A stretch of DNA of 40,111 nucleotides from Pseudomonadota bacterium. Its GTDB lineage: Bacteria > Pseudomonadota > Gammaproteobacteria > Burkholderiales > Burkholderiaceae_C. Below, one piece after another: positions 11,408-19,282 of the stretch; the stretch's first letter is position 1; every line of letters begins with the position of its first letter. The stretch spans positions 1 through 40,111 of the forward strand of contig JAUNHQ010000017.1 of NCBI GenBank assembly GCA_030535425.1, in the 5' to 3' direction. The position numbers and the translations under genes were made by a program. The notes below the pieces were generated by a model. That model had not been told where the DNA came from, did not search any database, and saw nothing but the letters and a program-made list of their open reading frames with translations.

Positions 11408-13813
11408 TTAGTTCTGGAACAAGTCGAGGATACGGTTGCGCTCTTGCGAAGATTCGGGGGCGGGTAAGTCACTAAATCCGAGTGGATCCTCGGGCGGTGC
11501 AAGACCTGCGCCGCCGAGGTTGGTAATGCCGCCGCCGCGTGCGTATTCGGTGTAGTACCATTCGCCGCCCACGCGTGTGACTCCTTCGGGTGTGGGGACT
11601 TCAGCAACGGGCACATCTTTAAGTGCGGACTGCATGAAGTTGATCCAGATAGGCAAACTCAGGCCCCCTCCTGTTTCGCGTGCACCTAAATTACGTGGCG
11701 TGTCGTAGCCCATCCATACCACGGTAACCAAACTGGGCTGATAGCCAGCAAACCAAGCGTCGTAGGAGTCATTGGTGGTGCCGGTTTTCCCATACAGGTC
11801 AGGGCGGCGCAGAGCTGCCTGTGCTTTGGCGGCGGTGCCACTGCGCGTGACGTCCTGCAGCATGGTGCTGGTAATGAATGCATTGCGCGCATCGATGGCG
11901 CGATTGGCTTCTACTGGGCTGGAGGGGATGGCCTCTACCAGCACCTTGCCTGAGTGGTCAGTGATGCGGGTGATGAGAAAGGGAGTAACTTTAAATCCCC
12001 CGTTGGCAAATACCGCGAAGCCAGAGGCCAATTGCATGGGCGTGACCGAGCCGGCGCCCAATGCCATGGTAAGGTAGGCTGGGTGTCTGGCGGCGTCAAA
12101 GCCAAAGCGCGTGACCCACTCCTGCCCGAACTTGGGTGTGATGGTTTCCAGAATACGGATGGAAACGATGTTGCGTGAGCGGGCCAGCGCACGCTTCATG
12201 GTCATGGGGCCTTCAAAGCCACCCTCGTAGTTCTTGGGCTCCCAAGGGCGTCCGCCCGTGACGCTGCTGTCAAAGAACATGGGCGTGTCATTGATCATGG
12301 TGGTAGGCGAAAAGCCTTTCTCAAGACCAGCGGAATAAATGAAGGGCTTGAAGCTGGAACCTGGTTGGCGCCAAGCTTGGGTGACATGGTTGAACTTGTT
12401 CTTGTAGAAGTCAAATCCCCCTATCAGTGCCTTGACGGCACCATTGCGCGGGTCTAGCGCGACCAGGGCGCCTTCCACTTCGGGTAGCTGGGTGATGGAC
12501 CATGTGCCTTTGCTGCCTTGCGTGACACGAATAATCGCGCCTGGGCGGATTTTCACAGCTGGTTGTGCGCGGGTCGTGAGGCCCGTTTGCGCGGCGCGTA
12601 AGCCTGCGCCTTCCACGGCAATGCGCTGGCCGCCGCGGTTCATGACAACCACTTTACGTGTGGAGGCTTCCAGCACCACAACGGCAACCATGTCACCCGT
12701 ATCGGGGTGTTCGGCTAGTGCTTCATCTACTGCCTCTTCCAGTTCGTCCGCAGCAGGATTTTTGGGTAGTTCAATAAATTTCTCTGGGCCACGGTAGGCT
12801 TGGCGCCGATCGTAGTCCAGGATGCCGCGACGCAGCGCGTTGTAGGCGGCGCGCTGATCGGCTGTTGTAATAGATGTATACACATTCAAGCCGCGGCTAT
12901 AGGTTTCTTCGCCGTACTGAGCGAACATCATCTGCCGTACCATCTCTGCCACGTATTCGGCATGCACACGCGTGCTTTCACTGGGGGGGCGGATGCGCAA
13001 CTCCTGCTGTTTGGCCTCAGCCGCCTGCGCAGCGGTGATGAAGCCGTTTTCCTGCATGCGGTCGAGGATGTAGAGCTGGCGCTCCCGGGCGCGGGTGTAG
13101 TTGGCGATGGGGTTGGCGGCGGAGGGAAACTTTGGAATGCCCGCCAGCATGGCTGCCTCGGCAATAGTGATGTCTTTTAGAGGTTTGCCGAAGTAGGTTT
13201 CGGCCGCTGCGGCAAAGCCATAGGCGCGATTGCCCAGAAAGATCTGGTTCATATAAATCTCCAGGATTTGGTCTTTGCTGAGCAGGTGCTCCATCTTGAA
13301 GGTCAACAGCACTTCATAGATCTTGCGGGTGTAGGTTTTTTCGGAAGACAGATAGACATTGCGCGCTACTTGCATGGTGATGGTGGATGCGCCTTGAGAC
13401 TTCTCGCGTCCCAGGTTGGCCAACGCCGCACGTGCCACACCGACGTAGTCCACGCCGCCATGCTCGTAAAAGCGAGCGTCTTCAATGGCGAGTACGGCGT
13501 CCTTCATCACCTGGGGGATTTCGCCGATGGGCGTGAGGTGACGTCGCTCCTCGCCAAACTCGCCGATCAGTGCGCCTTCGGCGGTGTAGACCCGCAAAGG
13601 CAGTTTGGGGCGATAGTTGGAAAGCTGAGAAACGTCTGGCAGGTTAGGGTAGGCGATGGCCAGCGCCATCAGCGCGGCCATGGCAGCAGAAAGCAACAGT
13701 GCTACCGCGATGCCAGTCATCCAGGCCAGAGCCCTCAGCACCCAGGCCAGCACGCTTGTGCTGGCAGTGCCCGTGCGCTTGTTCACGGCAGCCGCCGAAT
13801 TTTGAGTGGGCAT
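11408..13813 (-). CDS. mrcA: Penicillin-binding protein 1A, bifunctional peptidoglycan synthase
   Basis: An 801-residue class A PBP that polymerises glycan strands and crosslinks stem peptides on the outer face of the inner membrane. A cytoplasmic tail and one membrane helix (about residues 21-54) precede the GT51 glycosyltransferase domain with Glu111 in EDARFYEHGG. An OB-like insertion follows, then the transpeptidase domain with Ser486-x-x-Lys489 (PGSSFKP), an SRN motif in ARSRNIVS, and Lys676-Thr-Gly (GKTGTTNDSYD). The ATG at 13813 was chosen over 13882 because the extra 23 residues are unlike PBP1A starts. Divergent pairing with pilMNOPQ is the classical proteobacterial order. An IS3 element abuts the 3' end, and the genes usually found downstream are not present. 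Confidence 0.95.
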   Translation of the reverse strand: MPTQNSAAAVNKRTGTASTSVLAWVLRALAWMTGIAVALLLSAAMAALMALAIAYPNLPDVSQLSNYRPKLPLRVYTAEGALIGEFGEERRHLTPIGEIPQVMKDAVLAIEDARFYEHGGVDYVGVARAALANLGREKSQGASTITMQVARNVYLSSEKTYTRKIYEVLLTFKMEHLLSKDQILEIYMNQIFLGNRAYGFAAAAETYFGKPLKDITIAEAAMLAGIPKFPSAANPIANYTRARERQLYILDRMQENGFITAAQAAEAKQQELRIRPPSESTRVHAEYVAEMVRQMMFAQYGEETYSRGLNVYTSITTADQRAAYNALRRGILDYDRRQAYRGPEKFIELPKNPAADELEEAVDEALAEHPDTGDMVAVVVLEASTRKVVVMNRGGQRIAVEGAGLRAAQTGLTTRAQPAVKIRPGAIIRVTQGSKGTWSITQLPEVEGALVALDPRNGAVKALIGGFDFYKNKFNHVTQAWRQPGSSFKPFIYSAGLEKGFSPTTMINDTPMFFDSSVTGGRPWEPKNYEGGFEGPMTMKRALARSRNIVSIRILETITPKFGQEWVTRFGFDAARHPAYLTMALGAGSVTPMQLASGFAVFANGGFKVTPFLITRITDHSGKVLVEAIPSSPVEANRAIDARNAFITSTMLQDVTRSGTAAKAQAALRRPDLYGKTGTTNDSYDAWFAGYQPSLVTVVWMGYDTPRNLGARETGGGLSLPIWINFMQSALKDVPVAEVPTPEGVTRVGGEWYYTEYARGGGITNLGGAGLAPPEDPLGFSDLPAPESSQERNRILDLFQN

Positions 13814-14137
13814 ATCACAACAACAATAAGTTAGCAGACACTTTATGCGAAAGTCTGAGCTGTCCGTGCCCTTGTGTCGCAAGCCCGGAAAGATCTTGTG
13901 TCAGGAGGCCGCATTGTGCGCAGAGTTCTGTGAAGGCAGTGAGAAGTGCGTGGCACATGGCGGCGCCAAGAAGTGGCTGTAGGTAAGCAAGTGTCCGTAA
14001 ACGTTAGTTTTTGACAACGAAAAGAGGCTGGCGGGGCGGTTTTTTTCTTGGCCCGCAGAGGGGCTTACTGCTAGCATTCATGTGACTTCTTGATTGCCTA
14101 CATGTTTTTTTAACAAAAAAAGTAACAGGATACAGCC
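13814..14137. other. Divergent intergenic region mrcA / pilM
   Basis: These 324 bases separate two divergent transcription units and must hold the promoters for both. A TTGACA occurs at 14011-14016 on the plus strand, but no good -10 lies at the right distance. A TGCTAGCAT stretch (14070-14078) and a T-run (14104-14112) are present. I see no gene, repeat copy or terminator here. Confidence 0.5.
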
Positions 14138-15214
14138 TTGAATACAGGGTCGTTGTTCAGCCGCCAGCCGGCACCCATGATTGGGCTCGATATCAGCTCG
14201 TCCAGCATCAAGCTGGTGGAGCTGTCGCAAGATCGCGCCGGTAAGCTTGTGCTTGATCGCTGTGGTATTGAGCCGCTGGAGCGCGGCTGGATCAGTGATG
14301 GCAACATTGAGAGGTTTGATGAGGTCGTAGAGGCTGCGCGCCGGCTGATTGCCAAAAGCGGTACCAAAGCCAAGCAGGTCATCATGGCGCTGCCTGCATC
14401 AGTGGTGATCAGCAAGAAGATCATTTTGCCGGGTGGCTTGAGTGAGCGAGAGCTGGAAGTGCAGGTGGAGTCTGAGGCCAACCAGTACATACCTTTTTCG
14501 CTGGATGAGGTCAGTCTTGACTTTTGCGTCATTGGGCCGAGTACGACATCAGCGGGCGATGTCGAGGTGATGATTGCGGCTGCCCGCAAGGAGAAAGTTG
14601 AAGATCGCCAAGGGTTGGCAGAGGCCTGTGGCTTGGTCCCTGTTGTTCTTGATGTAGAGAACTATGCGGCGCGCTTGGCTGCGGGGCGAGTTATTGAGCT
14701 TCTTCCGGGGGGGGGCAGAGATGCTGTGGTGGCGCTGTTTGAAATCGGTGCCATAACATCCAACATGCAGGTGTTGCGTAATAGTGAGTTGCTGTATGAG
14801 CGTGATCAAGTATTTGGCGGAGCGCAGCTGACGCAGATGCTGGTGCGTCAGTATGGTTTTACTCAAGAAGAGGCGGAAAACAAAAAACGCGCAGGTGACT
14901 TGCCTGACGACTATGGGCAAACGGTGCTTGAGCCCTTTGTGGAGACGTTGGCGCAAGAGGTTGAGCGTGCGCTTAAATTTTTCTTTACCAGTACCCCTTA
15001 TAACCGGGTGGACTACATTTTACTGGCGGGCGGCACGGCGGGCTTGTCAGGATTGACGGAAGTGGTTACGCGGCATACTTCATTCCCTTGTCAAGTGGTT
15101 AATCCCTTTAATGGGATGGAGATGGGTAAAGGTGTGCGTGAAAACAAGGTGCGACGCGAAGCGCCCTCCTATTTGACGGCCTGTGGATTGGCCATGCGGA
15201 GGTTTCTGCGGTGA
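14138..15214 (+). CDS. pilM: Type IV pilus assembly protein PilM
   Basis: A 358-residue actin-like cytoplasmic ATP-binding protein that docks to the N-terminal tail of PilN and links the inner-membrane platform to the pilus motors. The N-terminal phosphate-binding segment MIGLDISSSSIKLVEL is visible near residue 14, and the C-terminal LLAGGTAGLSGL is an actin-fold adenosine motif. The start is a TTG at 14138, supported by an AGGA Shine-Dalgarno seven bases upstream and by the SLFSRQPAP prefix typical of beta-proteobacterial PilM. The next in-frame ATG (14177) would remove that prefix. The TGA overlaps the GTG start of pilN by four bases. Confidence 0.93.
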   Translation: MNTGSLFSRQPAPMIGLDISSSSIKLVELSQDRAGKLVLDRCGIEPLERGWISDGNIERFDEVVEAARRLIAKSGTKAKQVIMALPASVVISKKIILPGGLSERELEVQVESEANQYIPFSLDEVSLDFCVIGPSTTSAGDVEVMIAAARKEKVEDRQGLAEACGLVPVVLDVENYAARLAAGRVIELLPGGGRDAVVALFEIGAITSNMQVLRNSELLYERDQVFGGAQLTQMLVRQYGFTQEEAENKKRAGDLPDDYGQTVLEPFVETLAQEVERALKFFFTSTPYNRVDYILLAGGTAGLSGLTEVVTRHTSFPCQVVNPFNGMEMGKGVRENKVRREAPSYLTACGLAMRRFLR

Positions 15215-15819
15215 TTTTGATTAATTTACTTCCTCACCGTGAAATGGCGCGCAAGCGTGCGCGTCAGGTGTTCAATGCCTCTCTCGGAATGGCGGCCCTG
15301 GCAGGTGCTGTGATCGCGGGTGGTGTTTATCTTTGGTTTCAAAGTGAAATTTCGCTGCAACAAGGAAGGAATCATTTTTTATCAAATGAAATAGCTATTC
15401 TGGACGATCAGATCAAGGAGATCGCCTCGTTGGAGGGGGAGATTGCTGCGCTTAAGGCTCGCCAAGAGGCGGTTGAAAATCTTCAGTCTGATCGAAATAT
15501 GCCTGTTCATTTGATGAATGAATCTGTGCGACAGCTGCCTAATGGATTGTATTTAAGAAGCATTAAGCAAGAGGGGCAAAATGTCTTGATTATGGGGTCG
15601 GCTCAATCGAATGAGCGCGTCTCTGAATTGTTGAGGAATTTATCTCGCAACAGTGAGTGGGTGACTAAGCCAGAGTTGGTCGAAATTGTAGCAGCCAATA
15701 TAGCGCTGGGTCCGCGCGAGAAGCGTAGGGTTTATGACTTTACCTTGCGTGTGCAGCTGCAGCGCGCCAGTGATGTGGCGGCCGCGGCATCGGCAGCGTC
15801 TGCTGCATCCAACGCATAA
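15211..15819 (+). CDS. pilN: Type IV pilus assembly protein PilN
   Basis: A 202-residue bitopic inner-membrane protein. The N-terminal INLLPHREMARKRARQVF is the conserved PilM-binding tail. One membrane helix follows (about residues 23-43), then a coiled-coil stretch and a ferredoxin-like periplasmic domain that pairs with PilO. It starts with GTG overlapping the pilM stop. The C-terminus ends in an Ala/Ser-rich tail. Base composition is visibly lower in G+C than in flanking genes. Confidence 0.93.
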   Translation: MILINLLPHREMARKRARQVFNASLGMAALAGAVIAGGVYLWFQSEISLQQGRNHFLSNEIAILDDQIKEIASLEGEIAALKARQEAVENLQSDRNMPVHLMNESVRQLPNGLYLRSIKQEGQNVLIMGSAQSNERVSELLRNLSRNSEWVTKPELVEIVAANIALGPREKRRVYDFTLRVQLQRASDVAAAASAASAASNA

Positions 15820-15838
15820 CAGGCACGCAGGACTAAGC

Positions 15839-16531
15839 ATGACTCGTAAATCCTCAATAAATATTGATGTTGCTGCTACCTTGCGCGGGGTAGGTGATCA
15901 GTTTCGGGGTTTGGATACGCGTGACCCATCTTCCTGGCCGGCAATTCCACGTTATTTTTTGCTAATCATAGTGGCTGCATTGGTGGTTTTGCTTGCATGG
16001 CTGGCCTTGCTCAAAGGGGAGAAGGAGTCCCTAGAAGGTGAGCGTAGCAAGGAAATGACTCTGCGGGCAGACTATCAGAGTAGGTTGAAAAAAGCAGTTA
16101 GTTTGGAGGAGTTGAAAAAACAAAAGGAGCAGGTTAGGCAGTATGTAGACTTGCTGGAAAAACAGCTTCCTAGTCGTGCTGAAATGGATGCTCTTTTATC
16201 GGACATCAATCAGGCTGGCTTGGGGCGTGGCCTGCAGTTTGACTTGTTTCGCCCAGGTCAGTTGGTTATTCAGGATTATTATGCGGAGCTCCCAATTGCA
16301 TTGAAGGTGACCGGTGGATATCATGATATTGGCGCTTTTGCGGCCGACGTTGCTCATCTCTCGCGCATTGTGACATTGAATAATATTTCTGTGGCTCCGA
16401 GTCCGGAAAAGGAAAAGGCGGGATCGCTTGTGCTTGAGGCAACAGCTAAAACCTTTCGCTATCTGGATCAAGAAGAGGTGGAGGCGCAGAGGAGAGCAAA
16501 AGCTGCAGAAAATCGCGGGGGTGGCAAGTGA
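15839..16531 (+). CDS. pilO: Type IV pilus assembly protein PilO
   Basis: A 230-residue inner-membrane protein. A cytoplasmic segment with LRGVGDQFRGLDTRDPSSWP precedes one membrane helix (about residues 39-61), a coiled coil (about 65-120) and a periplasmic domain (about 130-210) with the PilO motif DLFRPG and ELPIALKVTGGYHDIGAF. It forms heterodimers with PilN and contacts PilP. I chose the ATG at 15839, 19 bases after the pilN stop, with a GCAGGA Shine-Dalgarno. The stop TGA overlaps the GTG start of pilP by four bases. The gene has the lowest G+C of the operon: 23 of the 60 bases at 16081-16140 are G or C. Confidence 0.93.
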   Translation: MTRKSSINIDVAATLRGVGDQFRGLDTRDPSSWPAIPRYFLLIIVAALVVLLAWLALLKGEKESLEGERSKEMTLRADYQSRLKKAVSLEELKKQKEQVRQYVDLLEKQLPSRAEMDALLSDINQAGLGRGLQFDLFRPGQLVIQDYYAELPIALKVTGGYHDIGAFAADVAHLSRIVTLNNISVAPSPEKEKAGSLVLEATAKTFRYLDQEEVEAQRRAKAAENRGGGK

Positions 16532-17085
16532 GTGTGCGAAAAAGAAGACATGGCTGTGATACTCCGATATTTTTTGTGATGGCGATTGGGGTTTTGATTG
16601 CTGGAGGCTGCTCTCCTGCGCATGAAGATTTGCGTCAGTGGATGGCGGAAGAGCGCCAGAAAACGCAGCCTCAAGTGACGCCTATTTCGGCGCCTAAACA
16701 ATATGTGCCTTTGGCTTATTCTGAGGGATCTGCTGTAGATCCTTTTAGTAGTGAGCGTTTGACGCAAGTGCTGAGAAGTGAGTCAAGTAGTAAGGGGGCT
16801 CTTGTTGATCCCGAGTTGGCTCGCCGGAAAGAGCCTTTGGAGGACATCCCGCTTGATGCAATGACGATGGTCGGTAGCCTTGCTCGAGGGGGGCAGCGTG
16901 TGGCGCTGGTGCGTGTAAATGGTTTGCTGCATCAGGTGCGAGTAGGTAACTATCTCGGACAAAATTATGGGCGAATTACTCGCATCACGGAGAATGAGGT
17001 AGTGCTCAGGGAAATTGCTCAAGATGCGGCGGGTGAGTGGATTGAGCGCCAAGCTGTTTTGCAGCTGCAGGAGAATACAGAATGA
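16528..17085 (+). CDS. pilP: Type IV pilus lipoprotein PilP
   Basis: A 185-residue lipoprotein. A hydrophobic leader (about residues 13-27) ends at Cys28 in VLIAGGCSP, a non-ideal but plausible lipobox. A disordered linker follows, containing the YSEGSAVDPFS region that binds PilN/PilO. The beta-sandwich domain starts near MTMVGSLARGGQRVALV and includes VRVGNYLGQNYGRIT. PilP bridges the PilNO complex to the PilQ secretin. The GTG start overlaps pilO, and the stop overlaps the pilQ ATG (ATGA). Confidence 0.93.
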   Translation: MSVRKRRHGCDTPIFFVMAIGVLIAGGCSPAHEDLRQWMAEERQKTQPQVTPISAPKQYVPLAYSEGSAVDPFSSERLTQVLRSESSSKGALVDPELARRKEPLEDIPLDAMTMVGSLARGGQRVALVRVNGLLHQVRVGNYLGQNYGRITRITENEVVLREIAQDAAGEWIERQAVLQLQENTE

Positions 17086-19244
17086 AAAAGTTGATGAACA
17101 GCGGACGAAATATTTTAGGGTCTGCAGTGTTTGGGCTGGGGGCGACCGTAGTCTCGGTTGTGGCCTATGCTCAGGGCAGTATTGAGTCTGTTACGGCATC
17201 CATTCAGGCTGGGGCGGAAATCGTTCGAATCGATTTTACCGAGCCGTTGGTGGGAATTCCTGCTGGGTTTGTCGTTCAGTCACCCGCACGTATCGCATTA
17301 GATTTTCCTGGCGTGGCTTCTGGGCTCAAGAGCGGAGTGGTTGAGTTGAACCAGGGCAATGTGCGCGGAGCGAATGTGGTGCAAGCAGGGGATCGTACCC
17401 GTGTGGTCCTGAATCTCAAGCAGCCTACAACGTATCGCTCCGAGGTCGTAGGCAATTCGTTGATGGTGTCTCTGGCGCCTGTCGCTACGCCTGCCGCGAC
17501 CACTTCTGGCTCGGTTCCGAAAGTGTTTGCTGAAAGCGGGGGCGTTAGCAATTTGCCCCTAAAAGATATTGACTTCCGGCGGGGGGTGGAGAATGCGGGT
17601 CGAGTCATCGTGGATTTGGCCAATAATCAAGTGGGGGTGGATATTCGCCAGCAAGGGCAAAACTTGGTGGTTGAATTCTTGAAAACCAGTTTGCCAGAGG
17701 GGCTGCGCAGGCGATTGGATGTTTCTGATTTTGGTACGCCTGTGCAAACCATTACGTCCGTGCAGTCGGGTGATCGCGTTCGCATGGTCATTGAGCCTAA
17801 GGGCTTATGGGAGCATTCTGCCTACCAGAGTGATAACCAATTCGTGGTGGAAGTGCGTCAGCAGCGCGTCAATCAGGATAAGCTGACGCAGGGTCCTGGT
17901 TATCGGGGGGAAAAGCTGTCCTTGAATTTCCAAAATATTGATGTGCGTTCATTGCTACAGGTCATCGCTGATTTTACAAACTTCAATATCGTCACCTCTG
18001 ATACCGTTCAGGGGAGTCTGACATTGCGTCTGCAAGATGTGCCTTGGGATCAAGCCTTGGATATTATTTTGCAAGCTAAGAGTCTGGGCATGAAGCGCAG
18101 TGGGAATGTGCTGCAAATTGCACCCAAAGATGAGTTGGCTGCAAAGGAAAAAGCTGAGTTGGAAAGTCAGCGGGCTATTCGTGAGTTGGAGCCTTTGCGC
18201 ACGCAGTCTTTCCAGCTGAATTATGCTAAGGCGGTAGATATCGCAAAGCAGATTACAGGCTCGTCGGCTGAGACAGGTGGTGGGGGTGGGCAGCAAAACA
18301 ACAGGCTTTTGAGCCCTCGAGGTTCGGTTGTTGCGGAGTTGCGCACGAATCAGCTTTTTGTTTCAGATATTCCTTCCCGTCTGGAGCAAATCCAGGACAT
18401 GATTGCCAAGCTGGATGTCCCTGTACGGCAAGTGCTGATTGAGGCACGTATCGTTGAGGCGCGGGACTCTTTTGGCAAATCGCTTGGCGTCAGATTGGGC
18501 GGTGGTGATTTGCGGGGTATTCGAGGTGGTGATGCGGGCTACAGCGTGGGAGGTGGAAACCGTATTGCAGTGGGTGGGAACTACAGTGCGGTGGGGGCAA
18601 CGACAGGAGCTTTCGATTCCAGCGCATTAACGTCGGATAATTCGATGTTCGTGAATCTGCCTGCCTCAAGTATCAATGGAATATCGCCAAGTAATTTTGC
18701 AATTTCTTTATTCAGTTCAGCTGCCAACCGATTTTTGAATTTGGAGATCTCGGCGCTGGAGGCGGATGGGACGGGGCGTGTGGTGTCCAGTCCGCGAGTT
18801 GTGACGGCGGATCAGACCAAGGCCCTGATTGAGCAGGGTACCGAATTCCCATACCAAGAGGCCACATCTAGCGGTGCGACTTCAGTTTCGTTCCGTAAGG
18901 CTGTGTTGAAGTTGGAGGTTACACCTCAAATTACTCCAGAGGGCAATATCATCCTTGATTTGGATGTAAATAAAGATAGTCCAGGGGTTGAAGTGGAAGG
19001 TGGCATGTCGATCAATACCAAGCGGATTCAGACGCAGGTATTGGTTGAAAATGGCGGCACTGTTGTGATTGGTGGTATTTTTGAGCTGACGGAGAGTGAA
19101 AGCACAAACAAGGTTCCATTGCTGGGTGATATTCCCATCATGGGGAACCTTTTCAAGCAGCGCTCGCGCGAGTCGGAAAAGACGGAAATGCTAGTTTTTA
19201 TTACGCCCAAGATGATTTCTGATGGTGGCGGGCCGGTGCGTTAA
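17082..19244 (+). CDS. pilQ: Type IV pilus secretin PilQ
   Basis: A 720-residue outer-membrane secretin that forms the pore for pilus passage. In order: a signal peptide (about residues 1-30, ending VVAYAQG), two AMIN peptidoglycan-binding domains (about 35-130 and 150-255), a secretin N0/STN region (KLSLNFQNIDVRSLLQVIADF), an N1 domain (QSFQLNYAKAVDIAKQI) and the secretin beta-barrel domain, with VPLLGDIPIMGNLFK near the C-terminus. A Gly-rich loop lies at about residues 475-510. It is the last gene of the overlapping pilMNOPQ set. No terminator is visible before the next gene, 38 bases on, so read-through is likely. Confidence 0.95.
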   Translation: MKKLMNSGRNILGSAVFGLGATVVSVVAYAQGSIESVTASIQAGAEIVRIDFTEPLVGIPAGFVVQSPARIALDFPGVASGLKSGVVELNQGNVRGANVVQAGDRTRVVLNLKQPTTYRSEVVGNSLMVSLAPVATPAATTSGSVPKVFAESGGVSNLPLKDIDFRRGVENAGRVIVDLANNQVGVDIRQQGQNLVVEFLKTSLPEGLRRRLDVSDFGTPVQTITSVQSGDRVRMVIEPKGLWEHSAYQSDNQFVVEVRQQRVNQDKLTQGPGYRGEKLSLNFQNIDVRSLLQVIADFTNFNIVTSDTVQGSLTLRLQDVPWDQALDIILQAKSLGMKRSGNVLQIAPKDELAAKEKAELESQRAIRELEPLRTQSFQLNYAKAVDIAKQITGSSAETGGGGGQQNNRLLSPRGSVVAELRTNQLFVSDIPSRLEQIQDMIAKLDVPVRQVLIEARIVEARDSFGKSLGVRLGGGDLRGIRGGDAGYSVGGGNRIAVGGNYSAVGATTGAFDSSALTSDNSMFVNLPASSINGISPSNFAISLFSSAANRFLNLEISALEADGTGRVVSSPRVVTADQTKALIEQGTEFPYQEATSSGATSVSFRKAVLKLEVTPQITPEGNIILDLDVNKDSPGVEVEGGMSINTKRIQTQVLVENGGTVVIGGIFELTESESTNKVPLLGDIPIMGNLFKQRSRESEKTEMLVFITPKMISDGGGPVR

Positions 19245-19282
19245 TTGTTAATAACAGAGGAAGATTTTTGGAGAAGTTAGAT

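Noticed and set aside
14011-14016. TTGACA as the -35 of the pil operon promoter
   Set aside because: The region 16-18 bases downstream is G+C-rich and has no -10-like hexamer.
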